Counted from the first letter of the stretch, positions 7,493-14,654 are shown. The stretch is DNA of 17,372 nt from Chloroflexota bacterium (GCA_011046405.1 DSAR01000519.1:1-17372); one strand, 5' to 3'. The notes: a model not told the origin generated them from the letters alone. Numbers and translations are program-made.

Positions 7493-8992
7493 TCACGCCG
7501 TCTTGAGCCAATATCCCCGACCGCGGACATTTTTGATGAAGCGCGTTTGCCCGCCGGGGAGACGCTCTCGCAGACGGGCGATCAATTTGCGCAGATTTTG
7601 CTCGTCCATCTCACGGGCCTTCTCGTCGGCGACCCAATTGGGAGATGACCAGATAGCCTCGATGAGCGCCTGATGCGTGACGATCTCGGGAGCTGATTTG
7701 TACAGGGTCTCCAATAATCGAAATTCGTTGGGAGAGAGGACGGAGGTGAGAGATTGCCCATCGACCCAGACGTGACCGCTCTCGTCCAGATAGAGCCCTT
7801 CTTGTGGCGCCGCGGCCGTAGCTGCAGCACGGGACGTTGGAGCCGTCCGGTCAGTTTTCGTGAGAGGAGGGATCGTCCGTTCCGCTTCTAGCTGGTGCTC
7901 AAAGTCGCGCAGGGTATCGATCAGGTCGGTATAGGTGATGAGCGGGTTCGTCGGGTCGGCCTGGGCCACGTGATGGTGGATGAGCGACTGGCACAGCCGC
8001 AGCAGGGTGCGCGGAGAGCCCTCGCTGGCCCGGCTGAAGCGGATCAAGCGCTCCATCACGCTGCTCTTGATGCTCGAGAGACAAAGATCCTCCAGACGAC
8101 TTACCCGCTCGTCGCTGTAATAGATCAGGCGCTCCTTGACCATTTTGCGCAACGATTGCTCATCCCACGTGATCGTCTGGAAGCGCAAGCGATCCGGTCG
8201 CAGCGTGACGACCTGGCGGAGGCGAGCGCCGACCTCAATAGGTAAGAAGAATTTGAAGGCGACGTGGGCCGTCTCCAACAATGGTCCCTGGCTGACCAGG
8301 GGCGCGAGCAGCGGTATCGCCGCCGAGGGGCCGGCCAGGGTCTCATCCACCCGATCTACCAGGATGTACAGTGCTTCGTATCGCGCGTCGGGCGATTGCC
8401 CTAGCCGGGTGACCAGTTGAGCCACCGTGTTCAGCGTCTCCAGGGGTGTGAAGGTCTCCCAATCCAGCGGGATGGCCTCGTCGGACAGGATTTCGCCCAG
8501 GGCCAGGGCCGAGATCGGGTCGGCGAATGCCCGGGCACAACTCACCAGTAACCCTCGTTCCCTGGGGGTCAGGAGATCGAAATAAGTGGGCGGCACGTCC
8601 TCGGCCAACGCCTTGAGTGTATAGCGGGTGATGAGGCGAACGTGGTGGCGCACGTCGATCGTGTCCAGGTTGCCCTCGACCTGGCTCAGGATGGGGCTGA
8701 AATCGTAATACCGTACCGCCAGAGCCCGGCGGCGAAACCGGGTGTGGGTACACTCGTAGGCCACGATCTCACGTGTGGCGGTCTTCCCCGCGCCGCGTCC
8801 AGCCATCAAAAAAGCAGCCTGGGGACGCGAGGGATCGCCCAGGACGTCGTGTACGTAGGGCCGGTCGATGAAGAAAAAATGCAAGAGGGCGCGTTCCTGA
8901 TCTGCTTCATAAAGGGCGAAGGGATCGTCAATGAATCCGAACGTTTCCAGCCAGCGCCCTAGACGCCGGCTAAAGCCGTATGTTTGGGACAT
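7493..8992 (-). CDS. P-loop ATPase fused to an OmpR/PhoB-type winged-helix domain
   Basis: The 499-residue protein joins two modules. The N-terminal ATPase opens with GFIDDPFALYEADQE (19-33), has Walker A GRGAGKT (65-71) and a Walker B-like strand ALYILVDRVDE (207-217). A helical region around 310-370 resembles the lid of AAA+/STAND-like NTPases. After a Thr/Ala-rich linker (about 371-400) comes a winged-helix domain (about 400-499) with LSPNEFRLLETLY, then DEQNLRKLIARLRERL and RFIKNVRGRGYWL, typical of OmpR/PhoB effector domains. No receiver domain is present. It may be a nucleotide-switched transcription factor; the signal and targets are unknown. GGAGGG is 7 bases before the ATG, and a promoter lies at 9034-9062. 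Confidence 0.85.
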   Translation of the reverse strand: MSQTYGFSRRLGRWLETFGFIDDPFALYEADQERALLHFFFIDRPYVHDVLGDPSRPQAAFLMAGRGAGKTATREIVAYECTHTRFRRRALAVRYYDFSPILSQVEGNLDTIDVRHHVRLITRYTLKALAEDVPPTYFDLLTPRERGLLVSCARAFADPISALALGEILSDEAIPLDWETFTPLETLNTVAQLVTRLGQSPDARYEALYILVDRVDETLAGPSAAIPLLAPLVSQGPLLETAHVAFKFFLPIEVGARLRQVVTLRPDRLRFQTITWDEQSLRKMVKERLIYYSDERVSRLEDLCLSSIKSSVMERLIRFSRASEGSPRTLLRLCQSLIHHHVAQADPTNPLITYTDLIDTLRDFEHQLEAERTIPPLTKTDRTAPTSRAAATAAAPQEGLYLDESGHVWVDGQSLTSVLSPNEFRLLETLYKSAPEIVTHQALIEAIWSSPNWVADEKAREMDEQNLRKLIARLRERLPGGQTRFIKNVRGRGYWLKTA

Positions 8993-9015
8993 CGCTGTGC
9001 CCTCCAGGTGGGTTG

Positions 9016-9033
9016 TGTCACATGCTTGTCACA
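9016..9033 (-). promoter_or_regulatory. Operator-like direct repeats at the start of the ATPase/wHTH transcript
   Basis: TGTCACA occurs at 9016-9022 and 9027-9033, a perfect 7-bp direct repeat with 4 bases between, so an 11-bp period. It lies just downstream of the predicted -10 box and covers the expected transcription start. OmpR/PhoB-type winged helices usually bind direct repeats spaced about one helical turn, so the gene product may bind here; that is inference. Confidence 0.5.
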
Positions 9034-9062
9034 AGAATACCATAGACTGCGCGTGTTGGCAA
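9034..9062 (-). promoter_or_regulatory. Sigma70-like promoter for the ATPase/wHTH gene
   Basis: Read on the minus strand, TTGCCA (9057-9062) is 17 bases from TATTCT (9034-9039). These match 5 of 6 and 4 of 6 consensus bases. The expected transcription start is near 9027, giving a leader of about 35 bases before the ATG at 8992. Confidence 0.55.
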
Positions 9063-9065
9063 GGC

Positions 9066-9089
9066 TTTGTAAGTGTACAAGTGTACAAA
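9066..9089. promoter_or_regulatory. Palindromic/direct repeat just upstream of the -35 box
   Basis: TTTGTA (9066-9071) and TACAAA (9084-9089) are inverted arms. Within them AAGTGTAC is repeated directly (9071-9078 and 9079-9086). The sequence starts 4 bp upstream of the -35 hexamer and could bind an activator or a repressor. It also resembles the CTTGCACACTTGTA-type motifs at 2745-2762, so it may be a short intergenic repeat instead. Confidence 0.4.
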
Positions 9090-9118
9090 ACAGGCGATGC
9101 GGTATTTCACCTCAGTTG

Positions 9119-9609
9119 ATGCGGGTATCCCACGGCGCTCCGGTCGGCCTGCAGCCAGCCGATGGACAGGCCTGGGCGTGGTCGAACTTGATCCGGTTGG
9201 ACACCCTGACCCGGACGGTGATGCTGGAGGCGACGGCGGCGTCTCTCGTGGCAAGGGAATTGGGCCCCATCATTCGGGTGAATGTCGGCGACCGACAGTG
9301 GGTCAGCGGTCGATGCCCTCGTCGAGATTGACGTGCTGGATTGACGTGCTGGTCAAGACGGTTCCCGTGAGCGCGGGGAATTTCTTGCCATTGGATCTCT
9401 GGACCCACAATCGCTCTCCTTTCACGCTGACGACGGTACAGGTGCTGGGGATGAGAATGAGGGCCGAATCGCGCTGCTCTGTTTTGGCTACCCGACGGAA
9501 TCGGCGCGTGAGCGGACGCTCACGCGCCGGTTTCCCCAGGTGTGTCACTTTAAAAGTCGACCTCTCCACCGAGATGACCTACTCGGTTGTCCAGGCGATC
9601 AGGGCCTGA
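9119..9609 (+). pseudogene. Possible decayed gene, family not recognised
   Basis: No intact frame spans this stretch, but pieces look coding. One frame gives a protein-like run from about 9119 (SNLIRLDTLTRTVMLEA, then ELGPIIRVNVGDRQWVS) up to 9300. Another gives VDALVEIDVLVKTVPV and SAGNFLPLDLWTHNRSPF (about 9309-9430), and the frame ends with a stop at 9607-9609. A perfect 13-bp tandem duplication, ATTGACGTGCTGG at 9327-9339 and 9340-9352, shifts the frame; at least one more shift is needed. A 13-bp stem hairpin (9502-9529) sits inside. I could not assign a family, and it may be non-coding. Confidence 0.3.
9502..9529. repeat. Perfect GC-rich hairpin, 13-bp stem
   Basis: Positions 9502-9514 pair with 9517-9529 without mismatch, around a 2-base centre (effectively a 4-base GGAC loop). 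The stem is followed by TTT on the plus strand. It could be a weak terminator or a small palindromic insertion in the decayed region. Confidence 0.7.
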
Positions 9610-9622
9610 TGGAGTGTTAGTG

Positions 9623-9732
9623 GTATCTTCTCAATAAGTTGGGGAGCTGTGGCCGGTCTCCCGACCGAGCCACAGCGGGCACGGTCAGGAGACCGGCCCG
9701 AGCGAGTTTGCCCCGGTTTATTGAGATGATAC
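9623..9732. mobile_element. MITE-like element, family 2, copy A (110 bp)
   Basis: The element has 15-bp terminal inverted repeats (GTATCTTCTCAATAA at the left, its complement with one mismatch at the right) and a perfect 8-bp target duplication, TGTTAGTG, at 9615-9622 and 9733-9740. A long inner stem starts with GGCCGGTCTC (9651-9660) and GAGACCGGCC (9689-9698) around a 28-bp core. A second copy is at 14225-14334. It is non-coding and must rely on a transposase from elsewhere. It sits 43 bp past the stop of the PepSY-like gene. Confidence 0.9.
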
Positions 9733-9775
9733 TGTTAGTGTACCTTATGAGATCACCAAGTGACCTGATCAAGCG

Positions 9776-10582
9776 TCAGTGACCTTCGTCGCCATGGGCT
9801 TCCTCGACCATCTGCACGAACGCCCCATGCCAGGTGTGATACCAGACCTGCCCGGTCGATCCATGGACGCTGAGCATCCCGTGGATGGTTCCAGTCTGCC
9901 CGATCTCGCCGTCCTCCAGGGTGTGAATCGTATAGTAGCCGTAGAACGGGTCTGCGTGTTCCTCCACCATGAGGCCCGGCCGGTTGGTATCCAGCCAGCG
10001 CTGCGCGATCTCCACGGCTTCCTCCGGGGCTAGCTGCTTGGTCCCGTTGGCGCCGCCCATCATCCTCCCCCGGCCATGCAGGCTGTATTTGGCATTCCAC
10101 ATCATGTTCGGTCCCATTTCCGGACCGACCTGGCCGGTCCACTTATCTACCAGCAACTCCATGGCCCCGATGCCGGTGTCGGTCTCGCGCGCGATGGCGT
10201 AGAAGTTGTATTCAAACTCCATCACCTCGACGATTTCCAGGTCCGGGTAGCCCAGTGCATCGATATATTGTTCGACCGCTTCGTGGGCCTCTTCGATGGT
10301 GAGCGTGCCGGTAGAGGGGACAGTGCCCTCATACCTGTTCCAGTCGCCCTCACATCCCCAGTTGGCGTTGGCGGCGGTGCAGGGCGCTGCAGGCGCATCC
10401 CAGTCTCGCATCATTCCCGGTCCCATGCCGGGCCCCACACCAGGCCCCACACCAGGCCCCATCCCATATCCCCATCCGGTCCACAGTTGGCGCCCCCAGA
10501 GTGCCCAGCCGACGGTCAGGCCGGCGAGCACCAGGACGACGACGCCCACGATGACCAATCCAATTCTCAATACCGTGTTCAT
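9776..10582 (-). CDS. Membrane-anchored PepSY-like protein with Gly-Pro-Met repeat
   Basis: The 268-residue protein has one N-terminal membrane segment (about residues 5-29) and then a low-complexity run of MGPG/VGPG units (41-57), encoded by 12-bp DNA repeats. Two PepSY-like alpha/beta modules follow: TIEEAHEAVEQYIDALGYPD...VDKWTGQV (about 95-152) and APEEAVEIAQRWLDTNRPGL...HGSTGQVWYH (about 185-249). Both show the usual helix, then strands ending in a hydrophobic-x-x-x-TGQV motif. PepSY modules often occur beside sensor kinases and may modulate them or extracytoplasmic proteases. GGGAGG is 6 bases before the ATG. It is the last gene after the response regulator and kinase (116-bp gap). The Met/His/Trp richness would suit metal contact; that is a guess. 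Confidence 0.7.
   Translation of the reverse strand: MNTVLRIGLVIVGVVVLVLAGLTVGWALWGRQLWTGWGYGMGPGVGPGVGPGMGPGMMRDWDAPAAPCTAANANWGCEGDWNRYEGTVPSTGTLTIEEAHEAVEQYIDALGYPDLEIVEVMEFEYNFYAIARETDTGIGAMELLVDKWTGQVGPEMGPNMMWNAKYSLHGRGRMMGGANGTKQLAPEEAVEIAQRWLDTNRPGLMVEEHADPFYGYYTIHTLEDGEIGQTGTIHGMLSVHGSTGQVWYHTWHGAFVQMVEEAHGDEGH
10424..10470 (-). repeat. In-frame 12-bp repeats coding for the GPG(V/M) run
   Basis: A 12-base unit of the type CCCACACCAGGC repeats here with small changes and encodes the V/M-G-P-G tract of the PepSY-like protein. Because the unit is a multiple of three, copy-number change would lengthen or shorten the linker without a frameshift. Confidence 0.75.
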
Positions 10583-10698
10583 CTCACACCTCCCACACTT
10601 CTGTGTCTGATAATCATTCTAGTGTTAGTCTAGCATGGATGAAGCACGCGCGGGAGCGCCATTTAGCGGGGATCGAGGAGAGGGAAACGACCTATGGA

Positions 10699-12099
10699 TC
10701 ACGTAACGCGATCGGGCAGGCGCGTGGAGATGCGGGTACCCGTGTCAGGGGCAGTATCGATCTTCAGCGTGCCGCCCAGGCGAGTGGCTCGCTCCTGCAT
10801 GCCGACGAGTCCAAAGTGACCGGCCTGGGTCAGAACGTCAGGTCTGGGGGGGAGCACGAAGCCCACGCCATCGTCGATGACCGAGAGCGTCAGCCCTTCT
10901 AAATCGCAACGGACGTAGACGACGATGTGCTGTGTCTGGGCGTGCTGGACAGCGTTGTTCAGCGCCTCCTGGGCGATGCGGTAGGCGGCCAATTCTACCT
11001 CGGGAGCAAAGCGACGGGGTGCCCCGTCTTTCTCCAACCGGATCTGGGCCGGGGTTCGCTCGGCTGTCTGGCGGATCAGCATCTCCAGGGCCGGCAGGAA
11101 GCCCAGATCCTCCAGGTAGACGGGGCGCAGCGCGCCGATGATGCGGCGCAATTCGTCCATTGTCTCCAGTTCGGCCTGACGTGTTTCCTCCAGCAGCGCC
11201 TGGGCCCGATCGACCTCGCCCCGTTCCACCAGCCGAAGAGCCATTTCGGCTCGTTGCCCCAGCGCGATCAGGTCCTGCACGGGGCCGTCGTGCAGTTCCT
11301 GGGCCAGCCGGGCGCGCTCCGCCTCCTGTCCCCGGGTCACCGCGCCCAGGTAGTCCTGCATGCCGGCTTCGTAGCCCTGGATGCGCTCCACCATCTCCGC
11401 CAGGGCCAAGCGCAGATCGTGTATCTCCTGCACGCCGCCCGTGGCGCGACTGATGGCTGAGTAGTCTCTCCACGAAACTTGCTCGGCGGCCTGGGACAGT
11501 TTGCGGAGTGGTTGGACGATGGTACGCCAGCCGAAGGTCAGGACGAGCAAGGAAAGCATGCCGGCCCCCACCGCGACGATGGGGCCTAGGCTGGATAAGC
11601 GGAGGATGGGCCCGATGATCTCTTCCACCGGTTCTTGCACCAGCACCATCCAGTCGGTTCCGGTGACCGGCGCATAGGCCGTCATCGTCGGCCGGCCATC
11701 GTCGCCGGTGACGACGACGGCTCCCTCGCGCTGGGCTTGCGCCGCTAGCAGGGCGGCGTCGGCTTGCAGGGGCGTGTCGATCTGCCGGGGGTCGGGGTGA
11801 AATAGGATGTTCCCCTCTCCGTCTACGATCAGTACCGTGCCTGCCTGATCGCCCACCATCTGCGACATCCAGGGGGCCAAACCGGTGCCGTCAACGCCGA
11901 CCACGCCGTGGGCCAGGCCATCGGCGACGATGCGAGCGATCAGGCGGGCCAGCGCCAGGTCCCGTTCGGCCACGAAGTCGCGCATGGCCTGCTGGTGGGT
12001 GTATACACCGGTGAAAGCCAGGGCGATGATGACGAACGTGACGGGCAGGATGGCCCACAAGAAGAGTTGGGCTTGCAGGCTTCGGAACCAACGACGCAC
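10699..12099 (-). CDS. NarX-type sensor histidine kinase (HisKA_3)
   Basis: The 466-residue kinase has two membrane segments (about residues 11-32 and 172-192) enclosing an extracytoplasmic sensor with a Cache/PAS-like look (IVDGEGNILFHPDP, 91-104). A HAMP-like region follows (about 193-245). The phospho-acceptor box is ERARLAQELHDGPVQDL, with His270. The ATPase domain has the N box EALNNAVQHA (378-387), DDGVGF (409-414) and GLVGMQERA (430-438). This is the NarX/DesK class. It should phosphorylate the NarL-type regulator encoded 61 bp upstream. The start is GTG at 12097-12099 with AGGAGG 6 bases before it. The signal is unknown. Confidence 0.92.
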   Translation of the reverse strand: MRRWFRSLQAQLFLWAILPVTFVIIALAFTGVYTHQQAMRDFVAERDLALARLIARIVADGLAHGVVGVDGTGLAPWMSQMVGDQAGTVLIVDGEGNILFHPDPRQIDTPLQADAALLAAQAQREGAVVVTGDDGRPTMTAYAPVTGTDWMVLVQEPVEEIIGPILRLSSLGPIVAVGAGMLSLLVLTFGWRTIVQPLRKLSQAAEQVSWRDYSAISRATGGVQEIHDLRLALAEMVERIQGYEAGMQDYLGAVTRGQEAERARLAQELHDGPVQDLIALGQRAEMALRLVERGEVDRAQALLEETRQAELETMDELRRIIGALRPVYLEDLGFLPALEMLIRQTAERTPAQIRLEKDGAPRRFAPEVELAAYRIAQEALNNAVQHAQTQHIVVYVRCDLEGLTLSVIDDGVGFVLPPRPDVLTQAGHFGLVGMQERATRLGGTLKIDTAPDTGTRISTRLPDRVT

Positions 12100-12160
12100 G
12101 GCGAACCTCCTGACGAACGTGCGATATGAAGTGGATACGTGTGTGCTGGGCTGGAGTGCT

Positions 12161-12817
12161 CTACTCGATCACGATCCAGCCCAGGCGCAGCGCCTCGGTG
12201 ACGGCCTCGGTCCGGTTGTTCACGCCCAATTTACCGTAGACGCTTTGCAGGTGCCCCTGGACGGTCCGGTGGCTGATGTCCAGTTTTTGCCCGATGGCCC
12301 GGTTGGTCATCCCCCGCGCGGCCAGGCGAAGGACGTCTAACTCGCGCTCGGTGAGGTTTTCTATCTGCCCGGCGGCTCCCTCGGGATGGCCGCTGGTTGC
12401 CTGCCGCACGACCTTGCTGGCGATCTGGGGGCTGAGGGCCGATTCTCCCCGGTAGACAGTGCGCACGGCACGCACCAGTTCGTCGCTGCTGGAGGTTTTG
12501 AGCACGTACCCGTCGGCGCCGGCCTGGAGCAAGGCGAACACGTACGGGTCGTCGTCGTAGGCGGTCAGGATCAAAACACGCACCTGGGGAAAACGTTTCT
12601 TGATTTGGTGCGTCGCCTCCACACCGGTTACCTCGGGCATGCGAATGTCGAGTACCGCGACGTCGGGCCGGTGTTCCTCGACCAGGCGCAGGGCTTGCGC
12701 GCCGTCGTCCGCTTCGGCGACTACCTCGACGTCACCGGCCTCCTCCAGGAACTCGCGGATCCCCTTGCGCACGACGGCGTGATCGTCGGCCAACAGGACA
12801 CGAATGTTTTCGGTCAT
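12161..12817 (-). CDS. NarL/FixJ-type response regulator
   Basis: The 218-residue protein has a receiver domain (about residues 5-120) with the acidic pair D11/D12, phospho-acceptor D57 (VAVLDIRMP), T85 and K107, all as expected. A LuxR-type helix-turn-helix follows (about 153-212) with LTERELDVLRLAARGMTNRAI and the recognition helix HRTVQGHLQSVYGKLGV. It is the cognate regulator of the kinase encoded just downstream. GGAGG is 7 bases before the ATG. It starts 55 bp after the EamA transporter gene, so both may be on one transcript. Confidence 0.95.
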   Translation of the reverse strand: MTENIRVLLADDHAVVRKGIREFLEEAGDVEVVAEADDGAQALRLVEEHRPDVAVLDIRMPEVTGVEATHQIKKRFPQVRVLILTAYDDDPYVFALLQAGADGYVLKTSSSDELVRAVRTVYRGESALSPQIASKVVRQATSGHPEGAAGQIENLTERELDVLRLAARGMTNRAIGQKLDISHRTVQGHLQSVYGKLGVNNRTEAVTEALRLGWIVIE

Positions 12818-12872
12818 AACGTTACCTCCAAGGGCGTCAGTCCTGGCCTTGTTTTCAGCCCGGTCTTGGCCA

Positions 12873-13937
12873 TTAGTGAGTATGGCGATGGTGAATGTCG
12901 GGGGTATGCGGATGTAGGTGTTCGATCTGTTCGTGAATGTGTGAGTGTACGTGGATCAAGGCCGGATTCCATCCCGGCTTGGTATGCCGATGGATATGAT
13001 GTTCGTCGTCGTGACGGTGACGGTGCTCGTGATCGACGGGCTTGTGGTGATGCAAATGGTCGTGCTCCTCGTTCGTCAGCAACGCTACGCCGGTGACCGT
13101 CAATGGCAGTACCATTAGGAATTTGATGGAGACCGCTTCCCCACACAGGGGGAACGACAGGGCGGCCCCTACGAACGGCGCTGTGCCAAAGAGCGCGCCA
13201 GTCCGCGCTGCTCCCAGACTGCGCATCGCACGGACGAATAGGACGATGCTCAGCCCGTAACAGAGACTGCCCAACGCCATCGCCCCCAGTACCGTCGGGA
13301 AATCCGGCAGAGAATTACCGAGAGCCAACGCCAATGTCAACGAGAAAGCGCCTGAAGCCACACCCTTGACTGTGACGATGGCGACCGGATCCTTGGCCGA
13401 GATATTGCGGGTGAAGTTATTGTCTATACCCCACAAGATACACGCGCCCAGTACGCCCAACATCCCGGGCGAGATGCCCCATTCGCCGGTCTCCCACGAT
13501 AGAAGGATGCCCGCCAGGGTAATCAAGGCTACCGCCCACCAGGTACGGCGTCCAAGCGCTTCCCTGAACGCCAATCCCGCAATCAGGGTTGTCGCTACCC
13601 CCTCGAAGTTGAGCAAAAGCGACGCCGTCGATGCGGGCGTGGCACGTAAGCCAAACATCAAAATGATAGGCGCGGCGATTCCCCCGGCAAAGATGGCGCC
13701 TATCAACCAGGGGAGATCGGAGCGCCGGATTTTTGCCTCGCGGTCGTCGACGTGTGCCAGCCGACGGTGCACGCCCCTAAACAGCATCAATCCCAGGCCA
13801 CTGCCCAGGTAGAGAAAAGCCGCTAACGGGATGGGTTCGACGTCGTCCAGCAGGATCTTGGCCAGGGGGGCACTCGCGCCAAATAGCACGGCGGCTGCTA
13901 TCGCTTCGAGTACGGGGCGGGAAAGGTTTCGGTTCAT
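12873..13937 (-). CDS. EamA/DMT-family transporter with histidine-rich C-terminal tail
   Basis: The 354-residue protein has about ten membrane segments forming two EamA repeats (residues about 9-147 and 157-287), with typical features such as LFGASAPLAKILL (18-30) and LGAARTGALFGTAPFVGAAL (241-260). After the last segment comes a 63-residue tail (292-354) with 24 histidines in HxH and HH runs. Such tails bind Ni, Co, Zn or Cu in other proteins, and EamA proteins usually export metabolites or amino acids. A role in metal export or metal-dependent control is therefore plausible but unproven. AGAGG precedes the ATG, and a promoter lies at 14004-14032. It leads a minus-strand set with the response regulator, kinase and PepSY-like genes. 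Confidence 0.88.
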   Translation of the reverse strand: MNRNLSRPVLEAIAAAVLFGASAPLAKILLDDVEPIPLAAFLYLGSGLGLMLFRGVHRRLAHVDDREAKIRRSDLPWLIGAIFAGGIAAPIILMFGLRATPASTASLLLNFEGVATTLIAGLAFREALGRRTWWAVALITLAGILLSWETGEWGISPGMLGVLGACILWGIDNNFTRNISAKDPVAIVTVKGVASGAFSLTLALALGNSLPDFPTVLGAMALGSLCYGLSIVLFVRAMRSLGAARTGALFGTAPFVGAALSFPLCGEAVSIKFLMVLPLTVTGVALLTNEEHDHLHHHKPVDHEHRHRHDDEHHIHRHTKPGWNPALIHVHSHIHEQIEHLHPHTPDIHHRHTH

Positions 13938-13966
13938 CGTTTCCTCTCATCTACAGTTGACGGGCT

Positions 13967-13984
13967 CGACCGGCAAAGCGGTCG
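13967..13984 (-). other. Small hairpin in the leader of the EamA gene
   Basis: CGACCG (13967-13972) pairs with CGGTCG (13979-13984) around a 6-base loop, between the predicted transcription start and the ATG. It is too small for a known riboswitch. It may affect translation or mean nothing. Confidence 0.3.
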
Positions 13985-14003
13985 GCAACGGGTCTCTGGA
14001 TGT

Positions 14004-14032
14004 ATTATACCGTTTTCGACGGGGGCCAACAA
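14004..14032 (-). promoter_or_regulatory. Sigma70-like promoter for the EamA gene set
   Basis: On the minus strand, TTGTTG (14027-14032) is exactly 17 bases from a perfect TATAAT (14004-14009). The expected start near 13997 gives a leader of about 60 bases to the ATG at 13937. Confidence 0.65.
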
Positions 14033-14136
14033 GGTGAGCGACTCTCCGGTTTTCGAAGCAAATCGCAAGCGCAAACCGCTTAAAACGGCTCAGAACGCCC
14101 GTAGATGAACTCAAGGAAAACGAACTCAAAAGTTGA

Positions 14137-14165
14137 AAAGCCGCGCGAGCAATCCGCGCGGCTTT
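14137..14165 (-). terminator. Rho-independent terminator of the SHOCT genes
   Basis: AAAGCCGCGCG (14137-14147) pairs perfectly over 11 bp with 14155-14165, with a 7-base loop. On the minus strand the stem is followed by a broken T-run (TTTTCAACTTTTG), which fits termination of transcripts coming from the SHOCT genes. The family 2 element copy B now sits between the last SHOCT gene and this terminator. Confidence 0.75.
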
Positions 14166-14224
14166 CGTAACGACCAGTTGTTACGTCTCGTACCAGGTGC
14201 TCGTCGATCAGGCTTGGTCAGGAA

Positions 14225-14334
14225 GTATCTTCTCAATAAGTTGGGGAGCTGTGGCCGGTCTCCTGACCGTGCCCGCTGTGGCTCGGTCGGGAGACCGGCC
14301 ACAGCGAGTTTGCCCCGGTTTATTGAGATGATAC
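14225..14334. mobile_element. MITE-like element, family 2, copy B (110 bp)
   Basis: It has the same length, ends and outer arms, in the same orientation, as the copy at 9623-9732, and a perfect 8-bp target duplication, GTCAGGAA, at 14217-14224 and 14335-14342. The 28-bp core (14263-14290), between GGCCGGTCTC (14253-14262) and GAGACCGGCC (14291-14300), is the exact reverse complement of the core of copy A (9661-9688). The only other inner difference noticed is just outside the right arm: ACAG here against CGAG in copy A. Confidence 0.92.
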
Positions 14335-14368
14335 GTCAGGAAGATTGTCTTCAGACCCAGGACTGACG

Positions 14369-14635
14369 TCAAGACCGAAGCTGTTCCCGGATACGCTCGA
14401 ACTCGGGGCTGGTGATCTCCCCCGCGGCCAGTCGTCGCCGGGCGATTTCCACTGGGTCGGGGCCTCCCCCTGCCATCGACGGGGCACGTCCGAACTGTCG
14501 GGCGAACCAAACGGCCGCCAACCCCAGCAGGATCAACGCGCCGGCAAACAGGGCCAGGTTCAGAAGCAAGCCGAGCCAGCCTCCCCCCATGCCCATCCAA
14601 CTTCCCCATCCTAAACCATTGTGACAGAATCCCAT
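14369..14635 (-). CDS. Small membrane SHOCT-domain protein
   Basis: The protein (88 residues from this start) has a Gly/Met/Trp-rich N-terminus (MGFCHNGLGWGSWMGMGGGW), one membrane helix (about residues 20-43) and a C-terminal SHOCT motif, PVEIARRRLAAGEITSPEFERIREQL. SHOCT domains are short helical pairs often found at the end of small membrane proteins; their role is mostly unknown, and those with Met-rich starts are often near metal-resistance genes. I chose ATG 14635 because GGAGG (14643-14647) is 7 bases away; the ATG at 14641 would leave only 1 base. A family 1 element is inserted just upstream of this ribosome-binding site, separating the gene from the other SHOCT gene. Confidence 0.8.
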   Translation of the reverse strand: MGFCHNGLGWGSWMGMGGGWLGLLLNLALFAGALILLGLAAVWFARQFGRAPSMAGGGPDPVEIARRRLAAGEITSPEFERIREQLRS

Positions 14636-14654
14636 CGTCATTCCTCCTAATTTA

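Noticed and set aside
10076..10633. Plus-strand open frame of 185 codons opposite the PepSY-like gene
   Set aside because: It is opposite a gene with clear domains, membrane helix and ribosome-binding site, and its own protein has no recognisable features.
13967..14032. Metal riboswitch in the leader of the EamA gene
   Set aside because: The leader is only about 60 bases and holds one 6-bp stem; no known NiCo or other riboswitch pattern fits.
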